From Myxococcales bacterium (lineage in GTDB: Bacteria > Myxococcota_A > Polyangia > Polyangiales > Polyangiaceae), in NCBI GenBank assembly GCA_016191785.1, contig JACPVJ010000126.1, positions 1 through 64,000 on the forward strand: DNA of 64,000 bases, in the 5' to 3' direction. Positions 39,519-48,135 of the stretch are shown piece by piece; within the stretch, counting starts at the first letter, position 1, and every line of letters starts with the position of its first letter. A program made the translations under genes and the position numbers. The notes under the pieces are model-generated. The model saw only the letters and a program-made list of their open reading frames with translations. It searched no databases and was not told the origin of the DNA.

Positions 39519-40121
39519 CTAGCGCCCCACCGCTTGCCGCACGCGCTCCGCGCTGATCGCGCCCTCGCGAACGATCTCGACCTCGCTGCCCGTCACCACC
39601 ACCACGGTCGACGGCGGACCGCCCGGTGCCGGCTCGTCGAGCACGAACAGCGCGCCCGCGGCGATCGCGTCCGCGAAGTACCCACGCACCGTCGCGGGAT
39701 CGGCGCTGGGGGGCAGCCCGCTCGGGTTCGCGCTGGTGGCGGTGAGCGCCCCGCCGAACCGCGCTGCGAGCCGGGCCGCGGGGGACGGCGCCGGCAGTCG
39801 CACCGCCACCGTGCCGGCGCTCATCAACCGCGGATCGAGGCCGGGTCGCGCCGGGACCGCGATCGTCAAGGGACCGGGCCAGAAGGCGGTCGCGAGGGCG
39901 GCGGCCACCTCGGGCACGTCCTCTGCGAACGCCGACCAACTCTCGCGCGACGACAAGATCAGGGGGAACGCTTTGTCGTCACGGGGCTTGAGCGCGGCCA
40001 CCCGCGCCACGGCCTCGGACGAGCGGGCGTCGGCCAGGAGCCCGAACAACGTCTCGGTTGCCGCGGCCACGACCCCCCCAGCCGCGAGCACGTCGAGGGC
40101 GGCGTCGAACGCGGCGCTCAT
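39519..40121 (-). CDS. Sua5/YciO/YrdC family protein (threonylcarbamoyl-AMP synthase-like)
   Basis: 200 residues from ATG 40121, overlapping the stop of purD by four bases. GGVVAAATETLFGLLADA and the SANPSG motif (TSANPSGLPPS) mark the YrdC fold, which makes threonylcarbamoyl-AMP for the t6A37 modification of tRNAs reading ANN codons. The KR.DKAFPL region (KPRDDKAFPLI) is a slight variant. Sua5 long-form C-terminal domain is absent, so TsaC-like length. Confidence 0.85.
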   Translation of the reverse strand: MSAAFDAALDVLAAGGVVAAATETLFGLLADARSSEAVARVAALKPRDDKAFPLILSSRESWSAFAEDVPEVAAALATAFWPGPLTIAVPARPGLDPRLMSAGTVAVRLPAPSPAARLAARFGGALTATSANPSGLPPSADPATVRGYFADAIAAGALFVLDEPAPGGPPSTVVVVTGSEVEIVREGAISAERVRQAVGR

Positions 40122-41407
40122 GGCGAGAGCGCGCGGCGGGCAATGTCGCGCCGCAGCTGCTTCCCAGGGAACTCGATGGCGTCGGCAGCGCGATAGGCGC
40201 GCTCGTGCGCCTCGGCCAGGGTCGAGCCGCGGGCCGTCACGCCCAGCACGCGCCCGCCGCTCGTGACCGTCGCGCCGGCCTCGATGCGCGTGCCGGCGTG
40301 GTAGACGCGCACGCCGTCGATCTGGGCGGCGCGCTCGAGCCCGCTGATCGGCGAACCGACCTCGGGGGTGCCGGGGTAGCCCGGCGCCGCGAGCACGACG
40401 CACACCGCGTGGCGCGGCGCCACCGTCACCGCGTCCGCACTGAGCGCACCGCGCGCCGCGCTCGCCAAAAGCTCCGCGACGTCTCCGTCGAGCACGTTCA
40501 TCAGCACCTGGGTCTCGGGATCGCCGAACCGCACGTTGAACTCGAGCAAGCACGGCTCCCCCTCGGGCGTGATCATCAGCCCAGCGAACAGGGTGCCGCG
40601 GAACGGATTACCGTCGGCCGCCATTCCCGCCACGGCGCGATCGATGATCTCTCGCCGCACTCGCTCGGCGAGCATCGGCGTGATCAGCGGCGCGGGAGCG
40701 TAGGTCCCCATGCCGCCGGTGTTCGGGCCGCGGTCGTCGTCGAAGATGCGTTTGTGATCCTGGGCAGCCGGCAGCACGAAGGCCCGCTCCCCGTCGCAGA
40801 TGGCGTGCACGCTGGCCTCTTGCCCGACCAGCTGCTCCTCGATCACCACGGTGGCTCCGGCGGCGCCGAAACGCCCGGCGAGCATGTCACGCGCGGCGGC
40901 CACGGCCTCGTCATGGCTGACCGCGACCACCACTCCCTTACCGGCGCACAAGCCGTCGGCCTTGACCACCGGTGGGTGTTCGAAGCTCCCGACCACCCGC
41001 TCGACCTCGGCCACGTCGGTCACGCGCTCGAACCGAGCCGTGCGAAGCCCGTGGCGCGCGGCGACCTCTTTCATGAAGGCCTTGGACCCCTCGAGGGCCG
41101 CGGCGCGCCGCGAGGGACCGAAGGCGAGAAAGCCCTCGGCGCTCAGCTGATCGATCAACCCTTCGGTGAGCGGCGCTTCGGGCCCGACCACCACCAGATC
41201 GGGGCGCTCGTCCCGCGCCACCTCGAGGGGCGCACCGGGCTTGTTCAGCAGGGCCTTGCCCGACGGAAGCCCGGCGGGCGGGGTCAGGGTGCCCGCGTTG
41301 CCGGGGCTCACCACCACGCGACTCACGGACGGCGACGCGAGCAGAGCATCGGCCAGCGCGTGCTCGCGTCCGCCGGAGCCCAGTACCAGGACCTTTCGAC
41401 CAGTCAT
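40118..41407 (-). CDS. purD: phosphoribosylamine-glycine ligase
   Basis: 429 residues from ATG 41407, giving MTGRKVLVLGSGGREHAL, the standard PurD start. ATP-grasp motifs include VVKADGLCAGKGVVV, GGMGTYAPAP and LEFNVRFGDPETQ. It catalyses the second step of purine synthesis (PRA + glycine + ATP to GAR). Usual length. The stop overlaps the next gene. Confidence 0.95.
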   Translation of the reverse strand: MTGRKVLVLGSGGREHALADALLASPSVSRVVVSPGNAGTLTPPAGLPSGKALLNKPGAPLEVARDERPDLVVVGPEAPLTEGLIDQLSAEGFLAFGPSRRAAALEGSKAFMKEVAARHGLRTARFERVTDVAEVERVVGSFEHPPVVKADGLCAGKGVVVAVSHDEAVAAARDMLAGRFGAAGATVVIEEQLVGQEASVHAICDGERAFVLPAAQDHKRIFDDDRGPNTGGMGTYAPAPLITPMLAERVRREIIDRAVAGMAADGNPFRGTLFAGLMITPEGEPCLLEFNVRFGDPETQVLMNVLDGDVAELLASAARGALSADAVTVAPRHAVCVVLAAPGYPGTPEVGSPISGLERAAQIDGVRVYHAGTRIEAGATVTSGGRVLGVTARGSTLAEAHERAYRAADAIEFPGKQLRRDIARRALSP

Positions 41408-41481
41408 GCGGCGGCGGGAGGGTAACACACGCTCCAATTGCCTCGCGGGGGCGGACTCGGTAAAAGTCGAGGCACCCCGCC

Positions 41482-42084
41482 GTGACGGAACCCGTCGTTC
41501 TGCGTGTCCACCGCCCCTATGCCGACGAGGATGCCTACCTCGCCGCCGAGGCGTGGAGCGTCGACGACAAGGCCGTGCTCTTGATCGAGCAGCCCGCGCT
41601 GCCGAAAGACACGGTCGTGCGCTTCGAGATCGTGCTCGACGACGGGAGTCGGCCGATCCGCGCCGAAGGCAAGGTCTACAAGCTGGTTGCTGCCGAGGGG
41701 GAGCGGCCGGGCGGGCTGCGGGTTCGCTTCCGCCGCTTCGACGCCGCGACCAAGCGCTTCATCGATCGCGTGATGGCCGAGCGCCGGAAAGAGCGCCGCT
41801 CGCGCCGGCCCCCGCCCAGCGAGCTCACGCCGCTGGTGCTCGACCCGGAGGGGTCCGCGGTGATCGCCAGGGGCGAGACTGCCACCGCCGCACCGGAGCA
41901 AAGCGCTCCCGAGCAGAACGCGCCGGAGCAGAGCGCGCCGGAGCAAAGCGCTCCCGAGGTCATCTCGGCTCCGCTGTCGGCGCCGGCTCCGCGCCTTCGC
42001 CCCGATGACCCGGGCCCGCGCGCCGTCGCCGCGCCGCCCAACCGCGACGAGCTGCTCGCTCGCCTGCGGGCGCGCCGGACCTAG
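41482..42084 (+). CDS. PilZ-like protein with PEQ repeats
   Basis: 200 residues, GTG start. The first 100 residues resemble the myxobacterial PilZ-like domain (VLLIEQPALPKDTVVRFEIV, GGLRVRFRRFD). The canonical RxxxR and DxSxxG of c-di-GMP-binding PilZ domains are not clear, so binding is uncertain. Residues about 135-155 carry four APEQS/N repeats. The last residues LRARRT and following bases recur at 42791-42831. Confidence 0.65.
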   Translation: MTEPVVLRVHRPYADEDAYLAAEAWSVDDKAVLLIEQPALPKDTVVRFEIVLDDGSRPIRAEGKVYKLVAAEGERPGGLRVRFRRFDAATKRFIDRVMAERRKERRSRRPPPSELTPLVLDPEGSAVIARGETATAAPEQSAPEQNAPEQSAPEQSAPEVISAPLSAPAPRLRPDDPGPRAVAAPPNRDELLARLRARRT

Positions 42085-42104
42085 GCCGCGGACTCGAGGC
42101 CGAC
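42064..42104 (+). repeat. left copy of a 41-bp direct repeat around the DUF2442/DUF4160 pair
   Basis: 41 bp covering the end of the PilZ-like gene match 42791-42831 at 38 positions. The second copy again encodes RLRARRT and a stop. The pair of small genes lies between the copies. Confidence 0.75.
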
Positions 42105-42108
42105 CGGC

Positions 42109-42435
42109 CTAGTCGATGACCCAAACCCCACGCTCGACGACTGCGTCGTACATCGCATCCGGCGCCAGGTCGGCCCCATTTGGCCAGGTCACCACGCCAT
42201 GCGCTACCCGCAGCTGCGCGAAGAACGCAGCGCCGCGAAGCGGCTCGAAGACAGTTCCGGAGACCTGCGCGCTCTGGAGGAACGCAAGCATGTCGACGGT
42301 TCCCTGGGTTCCATCGGCGAAGACCACGTGAAACCGGAAATCCGACGCTGGGCCCGCGGCTACCACGCGCCAGGGAGCGGACTGGGAGGCTACTCCAGCG
42401 GCGGGATCGGAAGCGGGGGCTGTAGTGTGCTGCAT
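42109..42435 (-). CDS. DUF2442 protein
   Basis: 108 residues from ATG 42435. WRVVAAGPASDFRFHVVFAD then GTVDMLAFLQS and FAQLRVAHGVVTWPNGADLAPD match the DUF2442 core. This family is regularly encoded next to DUF4160, as here, and the pair is suspected to be a toxin-antitoxin-like module; no activity is shown. Overlaps DUF4160 by 46 bases. Confidence 0.75.
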   Translation of the reverse strand: MQHTTAPASDPAAGVASQSAPWRVVAAGPASDFRFHVVFADGTQGTVDMLAFLQSAQVSGTVFEPLRGAAFFAQLRVAHGVVTWPNGADLAPDAMYDAVVERGVWVID

Positions 42436-42650
42436 AGGTTCCAATCCTCCATCAGGGCTTCGCGGTTCAACTCCGCCCATTCGAGCACCAGCGCGAGTGC
42501 ACGACGCGGAAGCGCGCCGCGCGTGATGTTGAGCTCACGAATGTCGATGATCGCTTCATGCTCGCCGTACGTTGCGTGGAAATGAGGGGGCCCGTGCTCG
42601 CGCCAAAACATCTGGATAGTGATCCCGAAGAAGACGCTGACGGTCGGCAT
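42390..42650 (-). CDS. DUF4160 protein
   Basis: 86 residues from ATG 42650. MPTVSVFFGITIQMFWREH then GPPHFHATYGEHEAIIDI is the family signature. Upstream partner of DUF2442, with strongly overlapping frames. Enclosed by the 41-bp direct repeats. Confidence 0.78.
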   Translation of the reverse strand: MPTVSVFFGITIQMFWREHGPPHFHATYGEHEAIIDIRELNITRGALPRRALALVLEWAELNREALMEDWNLCSTLQPPLPIPPLE

Positions 42651-42790
42651 CCGTGCTCCTTCCAGGGTTAGCACTGTATTCACCGGAGATCTCGGGAGGC
42701 GTTACTTGGACCCGCGCGCACGTCGGCTTGATGGCCGGAGCCTTGGGCCACGGGGGTGCGCCCTGGGTGGACGTCGCCGGCCCCGCCCGG

Positions 42791-42831
42791 CTGCGCGCCC
42801 GCCGGACCTAGGGCGCGGACTCGAGGCCGAC
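42791..42831 (+). repeat. right copy of the 41-bp direct repeat
   Basis: Matches 42064-42104 at 38 of 41 positions. It has no gene of its own; it repeats the last codons of the PilZ-like gene. The 90 bases before it hold nothing recognisable. Confidence 0.75.
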
Positions 42832-42838
42832 GCGCGCG

Positions 42839-43816
42839 TCAGGGCATCGGGAGCTGGGCAGGGCGCGTGCGCCGCGGCCGAGCGTGCGCGCGCCGCGCGA
42901 GGCCCGAGCACAGCGTCGCGAAGTCCACCCCGGTGGCGGCGGCCGCCTCGGGGTAGAGGCTGGTGCCGGTCATCCCCGGCAGGGTGTTGATCTCGAGCAG
43001 CACCACGCCCGAAGGGTCGTCGCCCTCGCCGACCACGAAGTCGACCCGGCCCAGATCGCGGCAGTCGAGCGCGCGAAACGCGCCGAGCGCGACGGCTTGC
43101 ACCCGCTCCGTGACCCGCGGAGGCAGCGGCGCCGGGCACTGGTGCGAGCTGCCTCCGGCGGCGTAGCGCGAGGTGAAGTCGTACCACTGCGCGGCGTGGC
43201 TGGTGATCAGCGTCGGAGGCAGCGCGGTCGGCCCCGAGTCGCCCTCGAGCACCCCGCACGTGACCTCGTGACCCTTCACGAAGCGCTCGACCAACACGAC
43301 GGTGTCCACCGCGAACGCCGCGTCGAACGCGGCCCGGACCGCGTCGGGGCTCGAGTCGGGCGTCAGGCGCGTGGTGCCGATTGCCGACCCGCCCGACGCC
43401 GGCTTGACCACCACCGCGCCGCCCAGGGCGGCGACCGCCGCGAGCGGAGGCTCCCCGGCGCGCACCACGACCTCGTCCGCCACCGGCAGGCCGGCGCTCC
43501 GAAACAGCGCCTTGGCGTGGGGCTTGGACGCGGCGAGCGCGCTCGCGAGCACCCCGGAGCCCACGTAGGGCAGATCGAAGACCTCGAGCATCCCCTGCAG
43601 GCAGCCGTCTTCACCCAGCGGACCGTGGGTGACCGGGAACGCGACGTCGAACCCGCCCGCAGCCAGCGCCGGGGCGAGCGACGGCTCGAGCTCGAGCAGC
43701 GTGGGGCGGTGGCCCGCCTGGGCGAGCGCCGCCGCGACGGCTTTGGCCGAGGTGCGGCTCACGTTGGCTTCGGCCGACGGGCCCCCGCAGATCACCGCGA
43801 CAGCGAGGCTGCTCAT
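42839..43816 (-). CDS. ddl: D-alanine-D-alanine ligase
   Basis: 325 residues from ATG 43816; ATG overlaps the stop of the upstream deaminase gene. CGGPSAEANVSRTSAKAV, VTHGPLGEDGCLQG, VVKPASGGSAIG and VLLEINTLPGMT with SLYP are Ddl ATP-grasp motifs. It joins two D-Ala for peptidoglycan precursors. The usual GGxSxEHxVS appears as GGPSAEANVS. Length is slightly short but complete. Confidence 0.92.
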   Translation of the reverse strand: MSSLAVAVICGGPSAEANVSRTSAKAVAAALAQAGHRPTLLELEPSLAPALAAGGFDVAFPVTHGPLGEDGCLQGMLEVFDLPYVGSGVLASALAASKPHAKALFRSAGLPVADEVVVRAGEPPLAAVAALGGAVVVKPASGGSAIGTTRLTPDSSPDAVRAAFDAAFAVDTVVLVERFVKGHEVTCGVLEGDSGPTALPPTLITSHAAQWYDFTSRYAAGGSSHQCPAPLPPRVTERVQAVALGAFRALDCRDLGRVDFVVGEGDDPSGVVLLEINTLPGMTGTSLYPEAAAATGVDFATLCSGLARRAHARPRRTRPAQLPMP

Positions 43817-44241
43817 GGTGCCGCGGCGTCCAGGTGGATCAGCTCGATGCCCAAGAGCTGGCTGAACTCGAAGATCCGGTGGTCGCGGTAGAACTCGGCG
43901 AAGACGATCCGCCGGATGCCCGAGTTCGCGACCAGCTTGAAACACCCGAAGCACGGCGACGCCGTCACGTAGATGGATGCGTCCTCGACGCGCATTCCGT
44001 TCCGCGCGGCCTGCACGATGGCGTTCGCCTCGGCGTGCACGGTTCGCACGCAGTGGTTGTCCTCCATCAAGTGACCCTCGTCGTCGCAGTGCGGCAACCC
44101 GCGGATCGACCCGTTGTAGCCGCTCGCGACGATCATCTTGTCGCGCACGATCACCGCGCCCACGTGCTTCCGGTCACAGGTGGACCGCGTCGCGACCTCG
44201 CGGGCGATGGCCATGAAGTACTCGTCCCAGCTCTTCCGCAT
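43813..44241 (-). CDS. deoxycytidylate deaminase
   Basis: 142 residues. Zinc motifs HAEAN (with Glu as catalytic base) and SPCFGC are present; RGLPHCDDEGHL and VRTVHAEANAI are typical of dCMP deaminases. It makes dUMP for thymidylate synthesis. It is coupled to ddl by an ATGA overlap. Confidence 0.92.
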   Translation of the reverse strand: MRKSWDEYFMAIAREVATRSTCDRKHVGAVIVRDKMIVASGYNGSIRGLPHCDDEGHLMEDNHCVRTVHAEANAIVQAARNGMRVEDASIYVTASPCFGCFKLVANSGIRRIVFAEFYRDHRIFEFSQLLGIELIHLDAAAP

Positions 44242-44333
44242 GTGCTCTCGACTCCGGGCGGGGCCTATAACCTGGAATGTCGGCGGCGCGCAGGGCACTT
44301 GACCCGGGCCCACCATCGTGGCTTGTTTCGCGC

Positions 44334-44894
44334 GTGAAACGCTCGCTTCATCGCGCCCCGTCGCTCGCGGCGATCGCGCTCTCGATCGGCATCGCCGGCG
44401 TCGCGCTGGCCAGTCGCTCGGGCAGCGATCGCGACCGCGCCGAGGCGCTGCTCGCCGCGCTGTCGCGGACCCCTGCCCACGCTCGCCTGGCGCACGAACC
44501 GATGACGGCGGCACGCCGCTCGCTCGACCGCGCGAACGAAGCGCGGGCGGCAGGCGACGAGAAGCACGCTCCCGAGATCGAAGGCCTGGCGCGCGAGCAG
44601 GCCGAGTCGGGCGCCGATCTGGTGCGCGCCGCCGAGGCCGAGAAGAAGCTCGCCGGCGTGCAGAAAGAGCTGAGCGACGTCGAGACCAAGCTGGGCCGCG
44701 CACGCGCACTGCTCGAAGAGGCGCTCGCGCGCCGGGGCCGCGCGCAGGCCAAGCTCGACGAGCTCGAGAAGCCCAAAGCCGTGGCCCCACCGCCGCCGGC
44801 CGCGCCCAAGCCGGGGGCGAAAGCGCCCAAAGCGCCGCCCGCCGTCACGCCCAAGGCGCCACCCGCGCCCGGCAAGCCCAAGGGGGCGCCGTGA
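44334..44894 (+). CDS. exported coiled-coil protein with Pro/Lys-rich tail
   Basis: 186 residues from GTG 44334; a start at 44277 is possible. One N-terminal hydrophobic segment (SLAAIALSIGIAGVALASRS), then a long helix (residues 35-140) and a Pro/Ala/Lys tail. Coupled to the next gene by an overlap. Likely periplasmic, working with the OmpA-like lipoprotein. Confidence 0.6.
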   Translation: MKRSLHRAPSLAAIALSIGIAGVALASRSGSDRDRAEALLAALSRTPAHARLAHEPMTAARRSLDRANEARAAGDEKHAPEIEGLAREQAESGADLVRAAEAEKKLAGVQKELSDVETKLGRARALLEEALARRGRAQAKLDELEKPKAVAPPPPAAPKPGAKAPKAPPAVTPKAPPAPGKPKGAP

Positions 44895-45973
44895 GCCGCT
44901 TCGCCTTGCTGGCCGCCTCGGCGCTGCTGCTGTCCTGCGCGTCCGCCCCGCGGCCGCGGATCATGGCCGACGTCGACGCCGCGGCAAAGGGCGCCCAGGC
45001 CGAAGAGTCTCGCCTGCTCGCCCCGCAGGCGTGGGCCGCTGCCGAAGCGTTGAAGGCCCGTGCCGAGGCGGCGCACCGCGACGGAGACCCGACGTCGGCG
45101 CAGATCGCCAGCGAGCATGCGCTGGCCGCGTACTCCCACGCGTTCGTCCTGGCCCGCCTGGCCCGGGCCGAGCGCACCCTCGAGAAGGCCAACCGCGCGC
45201 TCGCCCAGGCAAAGCCGACCCGCGCCGACATCGACGAGAAACACCGGCGCGTCGCCGCCGAAGCCGCCGATCTCGAGCTCCGCATCCGCGTGGCAGAGGA
45301 CGCAGTGCCGCTGGCGCCGAACGCACCCGCGAGCCCCGAGCGCGAGAAGGCTCGCCTCGATGCGGCTCGCGCCCTCGCGTCCCAGGCGCGCCTCTTGTGC
45401 GTCGCGACCCGCCTGCTCGATCCCAAGAAAGACGGCGTCGGCGCCGAGCTCGACAAGCTCACCGAGCTCGATCGCAGGCTCACGGGCTCGCCGAAGGCCA
45501 CGCCCATCGACGCCGCCATCGCCGCCCGCTCCAGCTGCCTGCGTCTGCTCACCGAGGCCCGCCGACCGCTGGCCCAGGCGAGCCCCGCCGCCGGGCTCTC
45601 GGACGCGCTCTTGTCCGAGCTCGCGCGGGTCGGCTCGCTGCACCCGTTTCGCGACGACCGCGGCGTGGTGGTCACGCTGCGCGGCCTGTTCGACGCCAAG
45701 GGTGGGCTGACCACCGAGGGAAAGCGCGTGCTCGAGGCGCTGGGTCGCACCGCGAAGGCGCACGCCGCCTTCCCGATCCTGGTGGTGGTGCACGGTCGCG
45801 GCGGCGACGACGCCCGGAAGAAGACCTTGGCAGATGCCCTCACCGCCGCGGGCGCCGGCCGGGTCGAGACCGCATCGGCCGGCAACGCACAGCCCGTGGT
45901 GGACCCGGCCCGGGCGGGTTCCGGGCCTCGAAACGAGCGGATCGAGATCGTGTTCGTCGCCCCGGCGCCCTGA
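44891..45973 (+). CDS. lipoprotein with coiled coil and OmpA-like C-terminal domain
   Basis: 360 residues, GTG start overlapping the previous stop. Lipobox LLLSCAS at about 13-19. Helical repeats follow to about 250, then an OmpA-like fold (FDAKGGLTTEGKRVLEAL, ILVVVHGRGG, RIEIVFV). OmpA-like domains bind peptidoglycan, so this may tether the outer membrane to the wall. Typical NxxLSxxRAxxV helix is degenerate. Confidence 0.65.
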   Translation: MSRFALLAASALLLSCASAPRPRIMADVDAAAKGAQAEESRLLAPQAWAAAEALKARAEAAHRDGDPTSAQIASEHALAAYSHAFVLARLARAERTLEKANRALAQAKPTRADIDEKHRRVAAEAADLELRIRVAEDAVPLAPNAPASPEREKARLDAARALASQARLLCVATRLLDPKKDGVGAELDKLTELDRRLTGSPKATPIDAAIAARSSCLRLLTEARRPLAQASPAAGLSDALLSELARVGSLHPFRDDRGVVVTLRGLFDAKGGLTTEGKRVLEALGRTAKAHAAFPILVVVHGRGGDDARKKTLADALTAAGAGRVETASAGNAQPVVDPARAGSGPRNERIEIVFVAPAP

Positions 45974-46085
45974 GCCCGGCCGCCGGACCCATTCCCGTGT
46001 CGCTGCAAACCGAGGAACCTCTCGACGAACCCTTGGCCGACCCTCAAACTTTCCGTGAGGCCGAAGCGTCCAAGCTCGAGAGCAC

Positions 46086-47201
46086 GTGGCGAGAGACTCA
46101 CGGTACGGAGAGAGGATCGTCTGGACGGGCCGCCCCGAGCGGCTCGAGACCCCCGCTTTCCTGCGCGCCGCCGCGCTGGTGATGTTCGCGGCGGCGTTCA
46201 TCTCGATCTGCTTCGCCTTCGTGCTGACCCGGTCGCTGGGCGCGTCGCCCGTGTCGACCCTGCTCTTCGGTGCCTGGGCGGCCACGCTGGGTCTCGGGCT
46301 GCTTCACGGTCCCCGCGTGTGGCTGGCGCAGGTCAGCTACGAGGTCACGGAGCATCACGTGGTGTTCAAGCGCGGCCCGTTCCGGCGCAGCATCGAGCGA
46401 AGCGCGGTCAGCTTCGCTCGCATCCACTGGCTCGCTCCGGGCGTCGGCGACGTCGAGCTGGTGCGCGCCGTCCCGACCGGCGCGCTGCGCCGTCGACTGA
46501 TGCTGAGGCTCTACGGTCTGAAGGCGCCGGACCGAGTCGCGGCCATCATCGCGGGCGACGAGGACGTGGTGCTTCCCGGGCGCGACGACAAGCTCTTGAC
46601 CCAGCGCCTGCAGCTGGGCGAGCGCGTGCTCTGGGCCGCGCACCCGCGACCCACGTGGCGGTCGTATCTTCCACGTCACCGCGCCTGGACCAGCGTCGCG
46701 CTGTCGGTGATCTTGCTCGGGGTCGCGGTGCGCATGGTCGCGACCAGCGTGCCGACGCTGAAGAAGCTCCTGGCGGCCGGCATCTCGAGCCAGTCGCTGG
46801 CGTTCGAAGCGCTCGTCACGGGCCTCGGTCTGGCCACCCTGACCGTGCTCGCCTCGTCGATCGTGCTGTTTCACCGCGCGGTCATCCGGCCGGGGCGACT
46901 TGCCGGCTCGACGCGGTACCTGGTGACCAACCGCCGGGTGTTGATCCAGCGCGGCAAGGAAGAGCTGCACCTCGACCGCAAGCGGATCGTCGACTTGATC
47001 GACGCGCCGGCCGCCGGCGGGCTGCGCGACGTGTTCCTGGTGCTCGACGGGCCCCGCGCGCGGGCGCTGGCAGCCGCCGGAGCGTTCCGCGACGACGAAG
47101 CCATGCCCGGGCTTCGCCCGGTGCTCGAGCGCGTCGAGGACGTGGAAGGCCTGAGTCGCGCGCTCAGCGCTCCCGACGAGCCGCTGCCGCACGCCGCTTG
47201 A
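46086..47201 (+). CDS. membrane protein with two bacterial PH-like domains
   Basis: 371 residues, GTG start. Two repeats, each with E.I.W.G.P (RIVWTGRPER; RVLWAAHPRP) followed by two membrane helices and a PH-like strand set (YEVTEHHVVFKRGPFRRS; YLVTNRRVLIQRG). This is the usual YdbS/bPH arrangement. Function unknown. Converges with a TPR gene, overlapping by 38 bases. Confidence 0.7.
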   Translation: MARDSRYGERIVWTGRPERLETPAFLRAAALVMFAAAFISICFAFVLTRSLGASPVSTLLFGAWAATLGLGLLHGPRVWLAQVSYEVTEHHVVFKRGPFRRSIERSAVSFARIHWLAPGVGDVELVRAVPTGALRRRLMLRLYGLKAPDRVAAIIAGDEDVVLPGRDDKLLTQRLQLGERVLWAAHPRPTWRSYLPRHRAWTSVALSVILLGVAVRMVATSVPTLKKLLAAGISSQSLAFEALVTGLGLATLTVLASSIVLFHRAVIRPGRLAGSTRYLVTNRRVLIQRGKEELHLDRKRIVDLIDAPAAGGLRDVFLVLDGPRARALAAAGAFRDDEAMPGLRPVLERVEDVEGLSRALSAPDEPLPHAA

Positions 47202-48135
47202 TGTCGGGCGCGAGCTTCTTCAGCCGCGCCAGCGTCGTCGCCTGGTGGCGCTTGGCGTGGTCCACCCAGCGGTGTCGGTCGGGCACGGCCAGGTCGAGAT
47301 ACTTCTGCCACGCCTCACCGGCGTCGAGCAGGTGCGCGGCCACGAGCTCGGGCCTCTTCGGATCACGGGCCGCAGAGAGCGCGGACAGCGCGCGGTAATA
47401 GTGGACGTCGTACGCGGGCACGAAGAACACGCTGGGCAGATCGAGCGCCGAGCCGACGCCAGGAATGTGGATGGCGCGGGCCACTGCCATCGCCTCGAGG
47501 GCGCGAGGCAAGTCCCCGTTGCGCTCGAGCGCCACGCCCAAACCATAGTGCGCGAGCGCAGTGAGATCGGGTCGATCGCCCAGGGCAATGGCGGTGCGAT
47601 AGTCGGCGACGGACGCGTCCAGATCGCCGAGCACCATGTTCGACTCGGCGCGGTTGGTCAGGATGTTGGCTCGGAAGCCCGGCTCCCAGACCCGCTCGAG
47701 CGCCCGGGTGTACGCCGCCCGCTCGCGCCGGGGGTCGCCCAGGCGCGCGGAAGCGATGGCGACGTTGAACCACGCTCGCCCCGCCAGCGGAGAGTCGGGA
47801 TCGAGCCCGAGCGCGCGGTCGAGCAAGGCGCGCGCGTCGGCGTCACGACCCACCATCGGGTCCGAGAGCAGATCTCCGGCCACGTAGAGCAGCCGAGCGT
47901 CGGAGCTCTGGGTGCCCCCCGCGAGCTCGATCACCGCGAGGGCCGCGCGCATGAAGCGCTCGGGCAAGGTGGGGTCCGCCCACGCGCTGTCGTCCCGCGC
48001 CACCATCCGCTCGACGGCGACCAGGGTCTGGTAGTCGCGCCCCGTCGCCGGCTCGCGCGCGACGTCCCAGATCGAAGGCTCTGCGTGCGCCGCGCCGCAG
48101 ACGAGCACCCCCGCGACGACCAGCGCGGCCTTCAT
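47164..48135 (-). CDS. exported TPR protein
   Basis: 323 residues from ATG 48135. Signal peptide MKAALVVAGVLVCGAAHAEP. TPR-like repeats at about 95-230 (AWFNVAIASARLGDPRRERA, ALAHYGLGVALERNGDLPRALEAM). Coupled to the upstream gene. Probably a periplasmic scaffold. Confidence 0.75.
   Translation of the reverse strand: MKAALVVAGVLVCGAAHAEPSIWDVAREPATGRDYQTLVAVERMVARDDSAWADPTLPERFMRAALAVIELAGGTQSSDARLLYVAGDLLSDPMVGRDADARALLDRALGLDPDSPLAGRAWFNVAIASARLGDPRRERAAYTRALERVWEPGFRANILTNRAESNMVLGDLDASVADYRTAIALGDRPDLTALAHYGLGVALERNGDLPRALEAMAVARAIHIPGVGSALDLPSVFFVPAYDVHYYRALSALSAARDPKRPELVAAHLLDAGEAWQKYLDLAVPDRHRWVDHAKRHQATTLARLKKLAPDIKRRAAAARRER

Noticed and set aside
44348-46285. Large antisense open frames, also at 59679-61424, 38418-40196, 40058-41425 and 37080-38405
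   Set aside because: They lie opposite recognised genes and show the Arg/Gly/Ala composition typical of shadow frames in high-GC DNA.
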